From CALEUX01 sp964521525 (GTDB taxonomy: Bacteria > Bacteroidota > Bacteroidia > Bacteroidales > Marinilabiliaceae), in the NCBI GenBank assembly GCA_964521525.1, contig CAZFTD010000211.1:1-5285 (forward strand): a DNA stretch of 5,285 nucleotides, in the 5' to 3' direction. The translations under genes and the position numbers were made by a program. The notes under the pieces were generated by a model. That model was not told the origin of the DNA. It was given only the letters and a program-made list of their open reading frames with translations, and ran no database searches. Positions 1 through 5,285 of this stretch are shown here, piece after piece (positions within the stretch are counted from its first letter, which is position 1; each line of letters begins with the position of its first letter).

Positions 1-21
1 TTTGCTGTAGAAAAAAAGTAA

Positions 22-37
22 TCCCGATTCATCGGGA
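22..37. repeat. Short intergenic hairpin (possible terminator)
   Basis: A perfect inverted repeat: arm TCCCGA, loop TTCA, arm TCGGGA. It begins right after an in-frame TAA at 19-21 that could end a + strand gene lying mostly left of the window (visible codons would read F-A-V-E-K-K-stop). That position suits a transcription terminator for the left-hand gene, but no T-run follows on the + strand. On the - strand the hairpin is followed by a run of seven T (complement of 11-17), so it could instead stop leftward transcription, for example antisense read-through from prmC. Which direction it serves, if any, cannot be decided here. Confidence 0.4.
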
Positions 38-91
38 GAGCACTTAAACGAAGAATGGATTTATTATTGGACAATAGTGAAAAATTAACAC

Positions 92-700
92 ATGAATTAT
101 CTGGCCCATTTATATCTTTCGGGACCCGAAGCCGGGGTTAAAGTGGGCAATTTTATTGGCGACTACGTTAAAGGCAATCACTACACACGGTATGCACCTC
201 ACATCCGAAAAGGCATTATCCTGCATCGAAAAATCGATACATTTACCGATAATCATCCGGTTTTCAGGGAAAGTTCAAAGGTTTTTAAACCAATGTATTC
301 GCGTTATTCAGGGGTTGTTACCGATATTGTTTACGACCATTTTCTGGCTGCCAACTGGGATGTTTATTCAACCCAGTCGCTTAAAAGCTTTGTGTCGGAA
401 TCGCACCGGGTTTTGATGATGCACTATTTCTCGCTTCCGGGGGTTGTGAAACAGTTTCTGCCTTTCTTAATTAAAAGCCGCCGCATGGAGCTTTATAAAA
501 ACCCCGAAAGTGTTGAGAAAACGCTGATGATTATGGCCAACCACTCATCGTTGCCAAACCATGCCCAATGGGCTATGGAGCAGCTCAATGCACATTATGA
601 TGAGTTGCGTGATGGTTTTTTTCTGTTTTTTTCAGATGTACGAACCATGTGCAACGACTATTTGGCTTCGGATATTATTGTGGAACGCCGGGCCATGTAG
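92..700 (+). CDS. acpH: Acyl carrier protein phosphodiesterase (AcpH family)
   Basis: A 202-residue protein of the AcpH/DUF479 family; E. coli AcpH is 193 residues, so it looks full length. The family removes the 4'-phosphopantetheine group from holo-acyl carrier protein, giving apo-ACP, in the cytoplasm. Visible family signatures: the N-terminal MNYLAHLYLS (1-10), GNFIGDYVKG (19-28, with Asp24), HRKIDTFTDNHPV (45-57, with His45 and Asp49) and DIVYDHFLAANW (78-89, with Asp82-His83). These belong to its HD-like metal-dependent fold. The start at 92 is supported because the conserved family N-terminus begins exactly there. There is no Shine-Dalgarno sequence; the leader is A-rich, as is usual in Bacteroidota. 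The last 26 bases overlap the end of the convergent prmC. Family assignment is firm; in vivo activity is inferred. Confidence 0.9.
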   Translation: MNYLAHLYLSGPEAGVKVGNFIGDYVKGNHYTRYAPHIRKGIILHRKIDTFTDNHPVFRESSKVFKPMYSRYSGVVTDIVYDHFLAANWDVYSTQSLKSFVSESHRVLMMHYFSLPGVVKQFLPFLIKSRRMELYKNPESVEKTLMIMANHSSLPNHAQWAMEQLNAHYDELRDGFFLFFSDVRTMCNDYLASDIIVERRAM

Positions 701-1538
701 CCTTTATCATCCGGTCGCGCCCCGAAAGGTCGGTTCGTAAAACAATTTCAGTGTAACCTTCATCGCGTAATAAGTCGCCCGTTTGTGCTCCAAAAGCCTG
801 GTTTATTTCGAAGTAGAGCTTGCCACCCGGTTTTAAAAGTTGTTTTGATAAATGGGCAATGGCGGCATAAAAAATTAATGGGGCGTGGTTTGGGACAAAC
901 AGTGCCAGGTGAGGCTCATAATCCAAAACGTTTGGTGCCATTTGGTACTTTTCGGCTTCGGTTACATAAGGCGGATTGCTCACCACCACATCAAAACAGG
1001 GCGATAGCTCAACAGCGGTGTTCAGTACATCGTTCTGTTTAAAAACAACCGGTGTTTGATTAAGCAAAGCATTGTTGCCGGCTAAACTTAAAGCATCGTC
1101 CGAGATATCCCAGGCTTCCACATAGGCATTGGGCAACTGTTTTTTTAGAGCTATAGGAATACAACCACTGCCGGTGCCAATATCCAGAATATGTACGGCT
1201 TCGTTTTTAGTTTCGGAAAGAATCCATTCCACCAATTCCTCTGTTTCGGGGCGCGGAATTAAAGCCCTACGGTCAACTTTAAAGGGCAACCCCATAAACT
1301 CAGTTTCACCCAGAACGTATTGCAACGGCTCGCCCAATTTTAAACGTGCCACTGTTTTCTCAATAAACTCAATCTCGCTTTGCTCAAGCCTTTCCTGCTC
1401 CTTTAAAATTAAATCGGTTCGGGAGTAACCCTTTAAGTAATCGAATATTAACCAGGCAAAATGCCGGGCCTCATTTTGTCCAACAACCGGAATCAGATTG
1501 GTAATAATTGAATGAATGGCGTCTTTAATGGTTTGCAT
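675..1538 (-). CDS. prmC: Peptide chain release factor N5-glutamine methyltransferase
   Basis: A 287-residue PrmC/HemK protein. It methylates the glutamine of the GGQ motif of release factors RF1 and RF2 using S-adenosylmethionine, which improves translation termination. The N-terminal helical domain (about 1-80) ends in the family motif GEPLQYVLG (69-77), followed by IPRPETE (94-100). The SAM-binding loop is DIGTGSG (119-125), the acidic end of the next strand is Asp144, and the catalytic NPPY is at 188-191. Length is normal for the family and nothing key is missing. The gene converges on acpH with a 26-base overlap. Upstream, 96 bases separate it from the co-directional transposase gene; a possible leader hairpin ends three bases before its ATG. 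A weak promoter-like TATATTTA lies at 1602-1609 on the - strand, without a convincing -33 element. Confidence 0.96.
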   Translation of the reverse strand: MQTIKDAIHSIITNLIPVVGQNEARHFAWLIFDYLKGYSRTDLILKEQERLEQSEIEFIEKTVARLKLGEPLQYVLGETEFMGLPFKVDRRALIPRPETEELVEWILSETKNEAVHILDIGTGSGCIPIALKKQLPNAYVEAWDISDDALSLAGNNALLNQTPVVFKQNDVLNTAVELSPCFDVVVSNPPYVTEAEKYQMAPNVLDYEPHLALFVPNHAPLIFYAAIAHLSKQLLKPGGKLYFEINQAFGAQTGDLLRDEGYTEIVLRTDLSGRDRMIKATWPGVPQ

Positions 1539-1541
1539 CAG

Positions 1542-1590
1542 GTGTAAATTATCTGCGGAGCTAAAATTAAGGATAATTTAGGGTTTACAC
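1542..1590 (-). promoter_or_regulatory. Inverted repeat in the prmC leader
   Basis: On the + strand TAAATTATC (1545-1553) is matched by its perfect reverse complement GATAATTTA (1572-1580), with 18 bases between. Outer bases GTG (1542-1544) can also pair with CAC (1588-1590) across a 7-base bulge; alternatively GTGTAAA (1542-1548) pairs with TTTACAC (1584-1590). In a prmC transcript the proximal arm would end three bases before the start codon, so the fold could hide the ribosome landing site. The arms are AT-rich, so chance is a real possibility. Function is inferred only. Confidence 0.35.
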
Positions 1591-1634
1591 TCATTAGAGC
1601 CTAAATATACTGCCGATATTGGGTTTCTCTAAAA

Positions 1635-2069
1635 TCACTCATTGTTAATACCGTATAATTTTAAAAACTCATTATATTCCTGCTGAGATGTTTTTTTGAA
1701 GTGATGTTGTTTTTGGTTTTGGATGTATTGAAATACCTTGTCAACAACAGATTCTGAAACTGAGTAGGCAGCATAGCCTGTTTGCCATGCAAATTTATCA
1801 GCAATAAGATTGTTTTGATTTACAAAATGTGAGCTGCTGCCTTTAATCTGTTTGATTACATCTGCTATTGATTTTTGTGGGTTTAATAAAAACAAACAAT
1901 GAATATGGTCGGGCATACCATTTATAATTCTAACCAGACAAGCTTGTTCATGTAATTGCCCGACAATAAATAGATGGATTTTCTTTTCAACCAGTGGATT
2001 AATCAAAGGCATTCGGTTTTTGGTAGACCAAATGGAATGTATCCATATTTTATTGAATGAATGGGGCAT
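1635..2069 (-). CDS. REP-associated tyrosine transposase (RAYT), IS200-like Y1/HUH family
   Basis: A 144-residue protein of the Y1 transposase family (Pfam Y1_Tnp). These single-strand DNA nucleases cut and join DNA at hairpins through a covalent tyrosine link. The metal-binding HUH motif is His55-Ile-His57 within NGMPDHIHCLFLLNP (50-64). The likely nucleophile is Tyr115 in YIQNQ (115-119), with Gln119 at the Y-x3-Q position seen in this family. Also recognisable are HSIWSTKNR (11-19) and FAWQTGYAAYSVSES (93-107). The frame is intact and of usual length, so the protein is probably active. No tnpB partner and no matching palindrome on its 3' side is present, whereas two palindromes lie upstream; this favours a RAYT over a mobile IS200. 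Three 60-base rows counted by hand (1681-1860) give about 34% G+C, against 48% in one prmC row (901-960), which hints at foreign origin. No clear Shine-Dalgarno sequence precedes the ATG. Confidence 0.88.
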   Translation of the reverse strand: MPHSFNKIWIHSIWSTKNRMPLINPLVEKKIHLFIVGQLHEQACLVRIINGMPDHIHCLFLLNPQKSIADVIKQIKGSSSHFVNQNNLIADKFAWQTGYAAYSVSESVVDKVFQYIQNQKQHHFKKTSQQEYNEFLKLYGINNE

Positions 2070-2098
2070 ATTGGTGGGTTTGTTATGGAATATTAACT

Positions 2099-2126
2099 AT
2101 AGCCCACGAATTAATTCGTGGGCTAT
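2099..2126. repeat. REP-like palindrome, copy 1
   Basis: A perfect 28-base palindrome: arm ATAGCCCACGAA, loop TTAA, then the exact reverse complement of the arm. It can fold on either strand as a 12-bp stem with a 4-base loop. Its edge is 29 bases before the transposase start codon, so on the - strand it would lie in that gene's leader. On its right side it is followed by GAATGG, which resembles the GAATAG beside copy 2, giving both copies the same orientation. The hairpin beside a Y1 transposase is the typical substrate arrangement of REP/RAYT systems; recognition by this protein is inferred. Confidence 0.85.
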
Positions 2127-2168
2127 GAATGGTTGTCGATATTTTATGAATGCGTTTATCCATTATCA

Positions 2169-2194
2169 TAGCTCACGGTTTAAACCGTGAGCTA
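2169..2194. repeat. REP-like palindrome, copy 2
   Basis: A perfect 26-base palindrome: arm TAGCTCACGGT, loop TTAA, then the exact reverse complement of the arm. Its centre is 69 bases from that of copy 1. Compared with copy 1, three stem pairs differ (C-G to T-A, A-T to G-C, A-T to T-A) and each change is matched on the other arm. Read on the - strand it starts ATTCGTAGCTCACGG, with a GTAG tetranucleotide at the foot of the stem; GTAG-like tetranucleotides beside the hairpin are the recognition mark in enterobacterial REP elements. Copy 1 has ATAG there. Confidence 0.85.
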
Positions 2195-2325
2195 CGAATA
2201 GATATGTTGTTATCTATTAAATACAAATCTTTTTACGCCACTCTTACATCCACTTTAAGTTTATACCATTAATTTAGCAAAAAAAAAGTACTTTAATATC
2301 GCAACATCGAGATTATTAAAATTGC
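2195..2325 (+). promoter_or_regulatory. ribD upstream region with a weak promoter candidate
   Basis: This AT-rich stretch must hold the ribD promoter unless it lies within or before the palindromes. The best -7 candidate is TAATTTAG at 2270-2277, one mismatch from TAnnTTTG, but there is no TTG at the right distance upstream. A run of A follows at 2279-2287. I see no FMN-riboswitch-like conserved boxes. The start codon has no Shine-Dalgarno sequence. The divergent transposase promoter could also lie here; I found no clear match on the - strand. Confidence 0.3.
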
Positions 2326-3390
2326 ATGGAATTAATTACCGACCAAAAGCTTCACGAATCCTTTATGCAGCGGTGCCTTGAGTTGGCGCGGCAGGCCGAG
2401 GGCTTAACCTGGCCAAACCCAATGGTTGGTTCGGTGGTAGTGCATCGGGGCAAAATCATTGGCGAAGGGTATCACCGTAAAGCCGGCGGTCCACACGCTG
2501 AAGTTTGGGCCATACAATCGGTTAAAAATCAGGAGCTACTTAAAGAATCAACCTTATATGTTAATTTGGAGCCTTGTGCCCATTTTGGCAAAACGCCGCC
2601 ATGTGCGTTGCTTATTCAGCAAAAAAAAATTCCACGGGTGGTTATTGGGTGTACTGATACCTTTTCGGAAGTGTCGGGGCGTGGTATAGCCATGCTAAAA
2701 GCCTCGGTGGCAGAGGTTGTGGTTGGGGTGATGGAAAAGGAGAGCCGTGAGCTCAATAAGCGTTTTTTTACTTTCCATGAGCATAAGCGACCCTACATTA
2801 TTCTTAAATGGGCCGAAACGCTTGATGGTTTTTTAGATATCGACCGCGAAGACTTGCCCAAAAATCGCCCCACCTGGATAACCAACGAGTATGCACGGCG
2901 TGTGGTACATTTGTGGAGAAGCAGAGAGCCGGCTATTTTAGTTGGTTCCATTACGGCATTAAAGGATAACCCATCGCTAACCGTGCGCGACTGGTCGGGA
3001 AACCATCCATTACGCATGGTTCTCGACCGGAAAGGTACGTTGCCACAAGATTTGTCATTGTTTAACGGTGAAGCGCCAACGCTGGTGTTTACAAGCAGTG
3101 AAGAGCGGGTTTACGAAAATGCCGAAAAAGTAATGATGAGTGCTACTGCCAATCCTGTTGACGTAATTCTTGAAACGCTCTATAAAAGGCAAATTCAGTC
3201 GGTAATAGTGGAGGGTGGTGCTCAATTGCTCAACGCATTTATTGATATGAATTTATGGGACGAGGCCCGCGTTTTTAAAGGACGGCAGTTTTTTGTAAAG
3301 GGTGTTAATGCTCCCCGAATAAATAGTGTACCCGTACAGGTTGAAAATTTTGGCAACAGCAACCTGTTTATATATCGTAATAATTTGTAA
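2326..3390 (+). CDS. ribD: Bifunctional riboflavin biosynthesis protein RibD (deaminase/reductase)
   Basis: A 354-residue two-domain enzyme, normal length for RibD. It carries out the second and third steps from GTP to riboflavin: deamination of the diaminohydroxypyrimidine phosphoribosyl intermediate, then NADPH-dependent reduction of the ribosyl chain. The N-terminal deaminase domain (about 10-150) has the zinc site: His57-Ala-Glu59 in GGPHAE, and Cys84 and Cys93 in EPCAHFGKTPPC (82-93). The NPMVG motif is at 31-35, SGRGI at 117-121 and NKRFF at 144-148. The C-terminal reductase domain begins at RPYIILKWAETLDG (155-168), contains the ILVGSITALKDNPSLTVR stretch typical of RibD, and ends with VEGGAQL (295-301). 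The start at 2326 gives a usual N-terminal length; Met14 is an alternative. The gene is divergent from the transposase and prmC, and 32 bases before the cardiolipin synthase gene, probably in one operon. Confidence 0.96.
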   Translation: MELITDQKLHESFMQRCLELARQAEGLTWPNPMVGSVVVHRGKIIGEGYHRKAGGPHAEVWAIQSVKNQELLKESTLYVNLEPCAHFGKTPPCALLIQQKKIPRVVIGCTDTFSEVSGRGIAMLKASVAEVVVGVMEKESRELNKRFFTFHEHKRPYIILKWAETLDGFLDIDREDLPKNRPTWITNEYARRVVHLWRSREPAILVGSITALKDNPSLTVRDWSGNHPLRMVLDRKGTLPQDLSLFNGEAPTLVFTSSEERVYENAEKVMMSATANPVDVILETLYKRQIQSVIVEGGAQLLNAFIDMNLWDEARVFKGRQFFVKGVNAPRINSVPVQVENFGNSNLFIYRNNL

Positions 3391-3422
3391 ATTAGAGAAG
3401 CGCCAAACCTTTACAAATCTTA

Positions 3423-4886
3423 ATGGAGATATTCCAAAACATAACCCAAATAGTTAGCCCGGTATTGCTGGGCATTTACATCATCAGTATTTTGGTGGTG
3501 GTGGTTTATACCGTGCTCGAAAACAGGAATCCCGTAAAAACCATTTCGTGGGTATTGGTACTCATTTTACTTCCGGTAATTGGGTTTGTGTTTTTTATTT
3601 TCTTTGGGCAAAATTTCCGCAAAGAAAAAATCATTGCCCGCAAAGGGCTTCGTAACCACGATGCATTATCTAATCTGGCGCACGAACAAATAACCCGGTT
3701 GTCGGAGAGTGAAATATTCGAAAACCCGCTTATCGACGAGAAACGCAGCCTTATTACACTTTTGCTCAACAACAGTAGCGCCGTGGTTACCATTGGCAAC
3801 AATGTTAAAGTTCTTCAAAACGGAAAAACCACTTTTGATGCCATTATAAAGGCGCTGGAGTCGGACACATTGTTTATACATCTGGAGTACTATATTTTTG
3901 CTGAAGATGAAATTGGGGGCATCATTAAAGATATTTTAAAGCGGAAAGCTGCTGAAGGGCTGGAAGTACGCCTTATTGTGGATGATGTGGGAAGCTGGGA
4001 GCTAAAAAAACCATTTTTCAAAGAAATGTGGGAAGCCGGCATTCAGGCTTATTCCTTTCTTCAGGTTCGATTTCCAAATCTTACCAGTAAAGTAAACTAT
4101 CGCAACCACCGGAAAATTATTGTAATTGATGGCCATATCGGCTTTCTGGGTGGCATTAACATTGCTGACCGCTACATGAATGGCAGTGCTGAATATGGTA
4201 TTTGGCGCGATACCCATTTAAAAATAGAAGGCGACGCCGTTAATACCCTTCAAACTGTTTTCCTTACCGATTGGTTTTTTGTGAGCCAGACTGAAATTCA
4301 CGACCGCAAATATTTCCCGGCAAAAAGTCCGGTAGGTCAAAAAATGGTGCAAATTGTAGCCAGTGGCCCCGATAGCGATTGGCCGGCCATTATGATGGGG
4401 ATTTTTCAGGCCATAGCTGCGGCCAAAAAGTATGTTTATATTGCCACGCCTTATTTTATGCCCAGCGAAAGTGTTTTGTTGGCATTAAAAACGGCTGCAT
4501 TGGGAGGGGTGGATGTACGCATCATTATTCCCGAGCGCAGCGATGCTTTTGTTACGCTGCTTTCGTCGCGCTCCTTTATTCGCGAAATGCTCGAGGCCGA
4601 CGTTAAATTTTATTTTTATCAAAAAGGTTTTCTGCACTCAAAAGTGATGATTGTGGACGATGTGGTTTCGGTTATAGGTTCAGCCAATATGGATTTCAGA
4701 AGCTTTGAGCAAAATTTTGAAGTCACGGCCTTTATTTTTGATAATGAAACTTCGGTCAACTTAAAAGCAGATTTTTTAGATGATCTCAGTCATAGCAGGC
4801 CGGTAATTTTTGAAGAATGGAGCAAACGACCTGTCATTGAAAAAACCAAAGAGTCGTTTGCAAGATTGGTGAGTCCGCTGCTGTAA
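3423..4886 (+). CDS. cls: Cardiolipin synthase (phospholipase D superfamily)
   Basis: A 487-residue membrane enzyme that makes cardiolipin; bacterial Cls enzymes of this type condense two phosphatidylglycerol molecules and release glycerol. Two N-terminal membrane helices are visible (about 11-32 and 41-61), joined by the family-typical ENRNPVKTISWVL (33-45) and followed by FGQNFRKEK (61-69). Two catalytic HKD motifs follow: His229-x-Lys231-x4-Asp236 with GGIN at 243-246, and His405-x-Lys407-x4-Asp412 with GSANMDFRSF at 419-428. Both are complete, and the length matches ClsA-like proteins. The ATG at 3423 puts the first helix at the usual distance from the N-terminus. It probably shares a transcript with ribD (32-base gap, no terminator seen between them). 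No functional link between the two enzymes is implied. No convincing terminator follows; which Cls paralogue it is cannot be told. Confidence 0.95.
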   Translation: MEIFQNITQIVSPVLLGIYIISILVVVVYTVLENRNPVKTISWVLVLILLPVIGFVFFIFFGQNFRKEKIIARKGLRNHDALSNLAHEQITRLSESEIFENPLIDEKRSLITLLLNNSSAVVTIGNNVKVLQNGKTTFDAIIKALESDTLFIHLEYYIFAEDEIGGIIKDILKRKAAEGLEVRLIVDDVGSWELKKPFFKEMWEAGIQAYSFLQVRFPNLTSKVNYRNHRKIIVIDGHIGFLGGINIADRYMNGSAEYGIWRDTHLKIEGDAVNTLQTVFLTDWFFVSQTEIHDRKYFPAKSPVGQKMVQIVASGPDSDWPAIMMGIFQAIAAAKKYVYIATPYFMPSESVLLALKTAALGGVDVRIIIPERSDAFVTLLSSRSFIREMLEADVKFYFYQKGFLHSKVMIVDDVVSVIGSANMDFRSFEQNFEVTAFIFDNETSVNLKADFLDDLSHSRPVIFEEWSKRPVIEKTKESFARLVSPLL

Positions 4887-4957
4887 GCTTTGAAGCTGTT
4901 ATTCTATATAAAGCGATTAAAGTATTAAGCTGGGAGTTCATTTAGAAGGTGTAGTCC

Positions 4958-4986
4958 TTGTTAATTAGTCAAAGTTTGTATATTTG
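4958..4986 (+). promoter_or_regulatory. Bacteroidota-type promoter
   Basis: TTG at 4958-4960, an 18-base spacer, then TATATTTG at 4979-4986, a perfect match to the TAnnTTTG -7 element used by the primary sigma factor of Bacteroidota. The start codon at 5005 is 18 bases after the -7 element, so the transcript leader would be very short (about 10-13 bases). This is the best promoter in the window and supports both the taxonomic guess and the reality of the downstream gene. Confidence 0.75.
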
Positions 4987-5004
4987 CAATTCAATCAATA
5001 TCTA

Positions 5005-5285
5005 ATGTTTAATTTCGGACTGCTAACAACGCATTTGCCTTATATGGTCTTAGTTGTGGCATATGTATTCTGCCTTATTACGTATCCCGGAAGTAAGTCA
5101 GCTGATGAGGCTATGAAGTTTTCATCAGATAAAAATATTATAACTGAAATTAGGGCTTTTGAAGATACTATTGAGACTACTGCTTTATTTTATGATTTTT
5201 TTTATTCCAAAATTAATGATGCATCATTAGAAATTTTTGCAGAAATAGATAAATCTTCACTTTTTAAGATAATTTCTGATTTACT
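5005..5285 (+). CDS. Hypothetical membrane-anchored protein, N-terminal part only
   Basis: An open frame from ATG at 5005 runs without a stop to the end of the window, giving 93 complete codons. I do not recognise the family. The N-terminus (MFNFGLLTTHLPYMVLVVAY) contains one hydrophobic segment, about residues 12-27, that could be a membrane anchor or uncleaved signal; it ends at TYPGSK. The rest is acidic and rich in Phe, Ile, Asp and Glu, with no motif I can name. The coding status is supported by the strong promoter just upstream and the length of the open frame. The region is very AT-rich: rows 5101-5220 have about 26% G+C by hand count, well below the neighbouring genes. The C-terminus and function are unknown. 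Confidence 0.65.
   Translation, partial: MFNFGLLTTHLPYMVLVVAYVFCLITYPGSKSADEAMKFSSDKNIITEIRAFEDTIETTALFYDFFYSKINDASLEIFAEIDKSSLFKIISDL

Noticed and set aside
1..21. Last codons of a + strand gene left of the window
   Set aside because: An in-frame TAA at 19-21 allows it, but six codons are too few to claim a gene.
62..69. TATTATTG as a -7 element for acpH
   Set aside because: One mismatch to TAnnTTTG and no TTG at the right distance upstream; too weak to list.
785..1428. Open frames on the + strand antisense to prmC
   Set aside because: They lie wholly inside a confidently assigned gene and show no family motifs; they are shadows of the prmC frame.
2099..2194. CRISPR array or transposon terminal repeats
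   Set aside because: Only two units, each self-palindromic, non-identical and both on one side of the transposase; no spacer-repeat pattern and no opposite end.
2195..2325. FMN riboswitch upstream of ribD
   Set aside because: Expected because ribD is often FMN-controlled, but none of the conserved RFN boxes is visible in this short AT-rich region.
2745..2753. CCGTGAGCT inside ribD, matching half of palindrome copy 2
   Set aside because: Only nine bases, no paired second arm, and it lies inside a conserved coding region; best explained as chance.
4887..4957. Terminator after cls
   Set aside because: The only inverted repeat seen, AGCTT-TG-AAGCT, has a two-base loop and no following T-run; not a convincing terminator.

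Overview
The window looks like chromosomal DNA from a member of the Bacteroidota. The evidence is indirect. A promoter at 4958-4986 matches the Bacteroidota-type pattern (TTG, 18 bases, TAnnTTTG). Gene starts lack clear Shine-Dalgarno sequences, genes are moderately AT-rich, and the protein sequences have a Bacteroidota feel. I cannot name a genus.

Layout: (1) a small hairpin near the left edge (22-37); (2) an acpH-like acyl-carrier-protein phosphodiesterase on the + strand (92-700); (3) prmC, the release-factor glutamine methyltransferase, on the - strand (675-1538), whose 3' end overlaps acpH by 26 bases; (4) a complete Y1/HUH transposase of the IS200-like, REP-associated type (RAYT) on the - strand (1635-2069); (5) two perfect palindromes (2099-2126 and 2169-2194) just upstream of the transposase, in the divergent space before ribD; (6) ribD, the bifunctional riboflavin deaminase/reductase, on the + strand (2326-3390); (7) a cardiolipin synthase on the + strand (3423-4886), 32 bases after ribD and probably co-transcribed with it; (8) a strong promoter and the start of an AT-rich membrane-anchored protein of unknown function, cut by the window end (5005-5285).

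Most genes are housekeeping: acyl carrier protein turnover, translation termination, riboflavin synthesis and membrane phospholipid synthesis. They do not form one pathway.

The most interesting part is 1635-2194: a single-copy-looking HUH transposase with all expected catalytic residues, beside two hairpins. The hairpins share an 11-bp stem length, a TTAA loop and a short one-sided flank. They differ at six stem positions, and all six are paired so that base pairing is kept. This is the expected architecture of a REP/RAYT system (a domesticated transposase plus the palindromes it processes). RAYTs are a described family; what may be new here is this lineage's palindrome variants and their position in the leader of the transposase gene.
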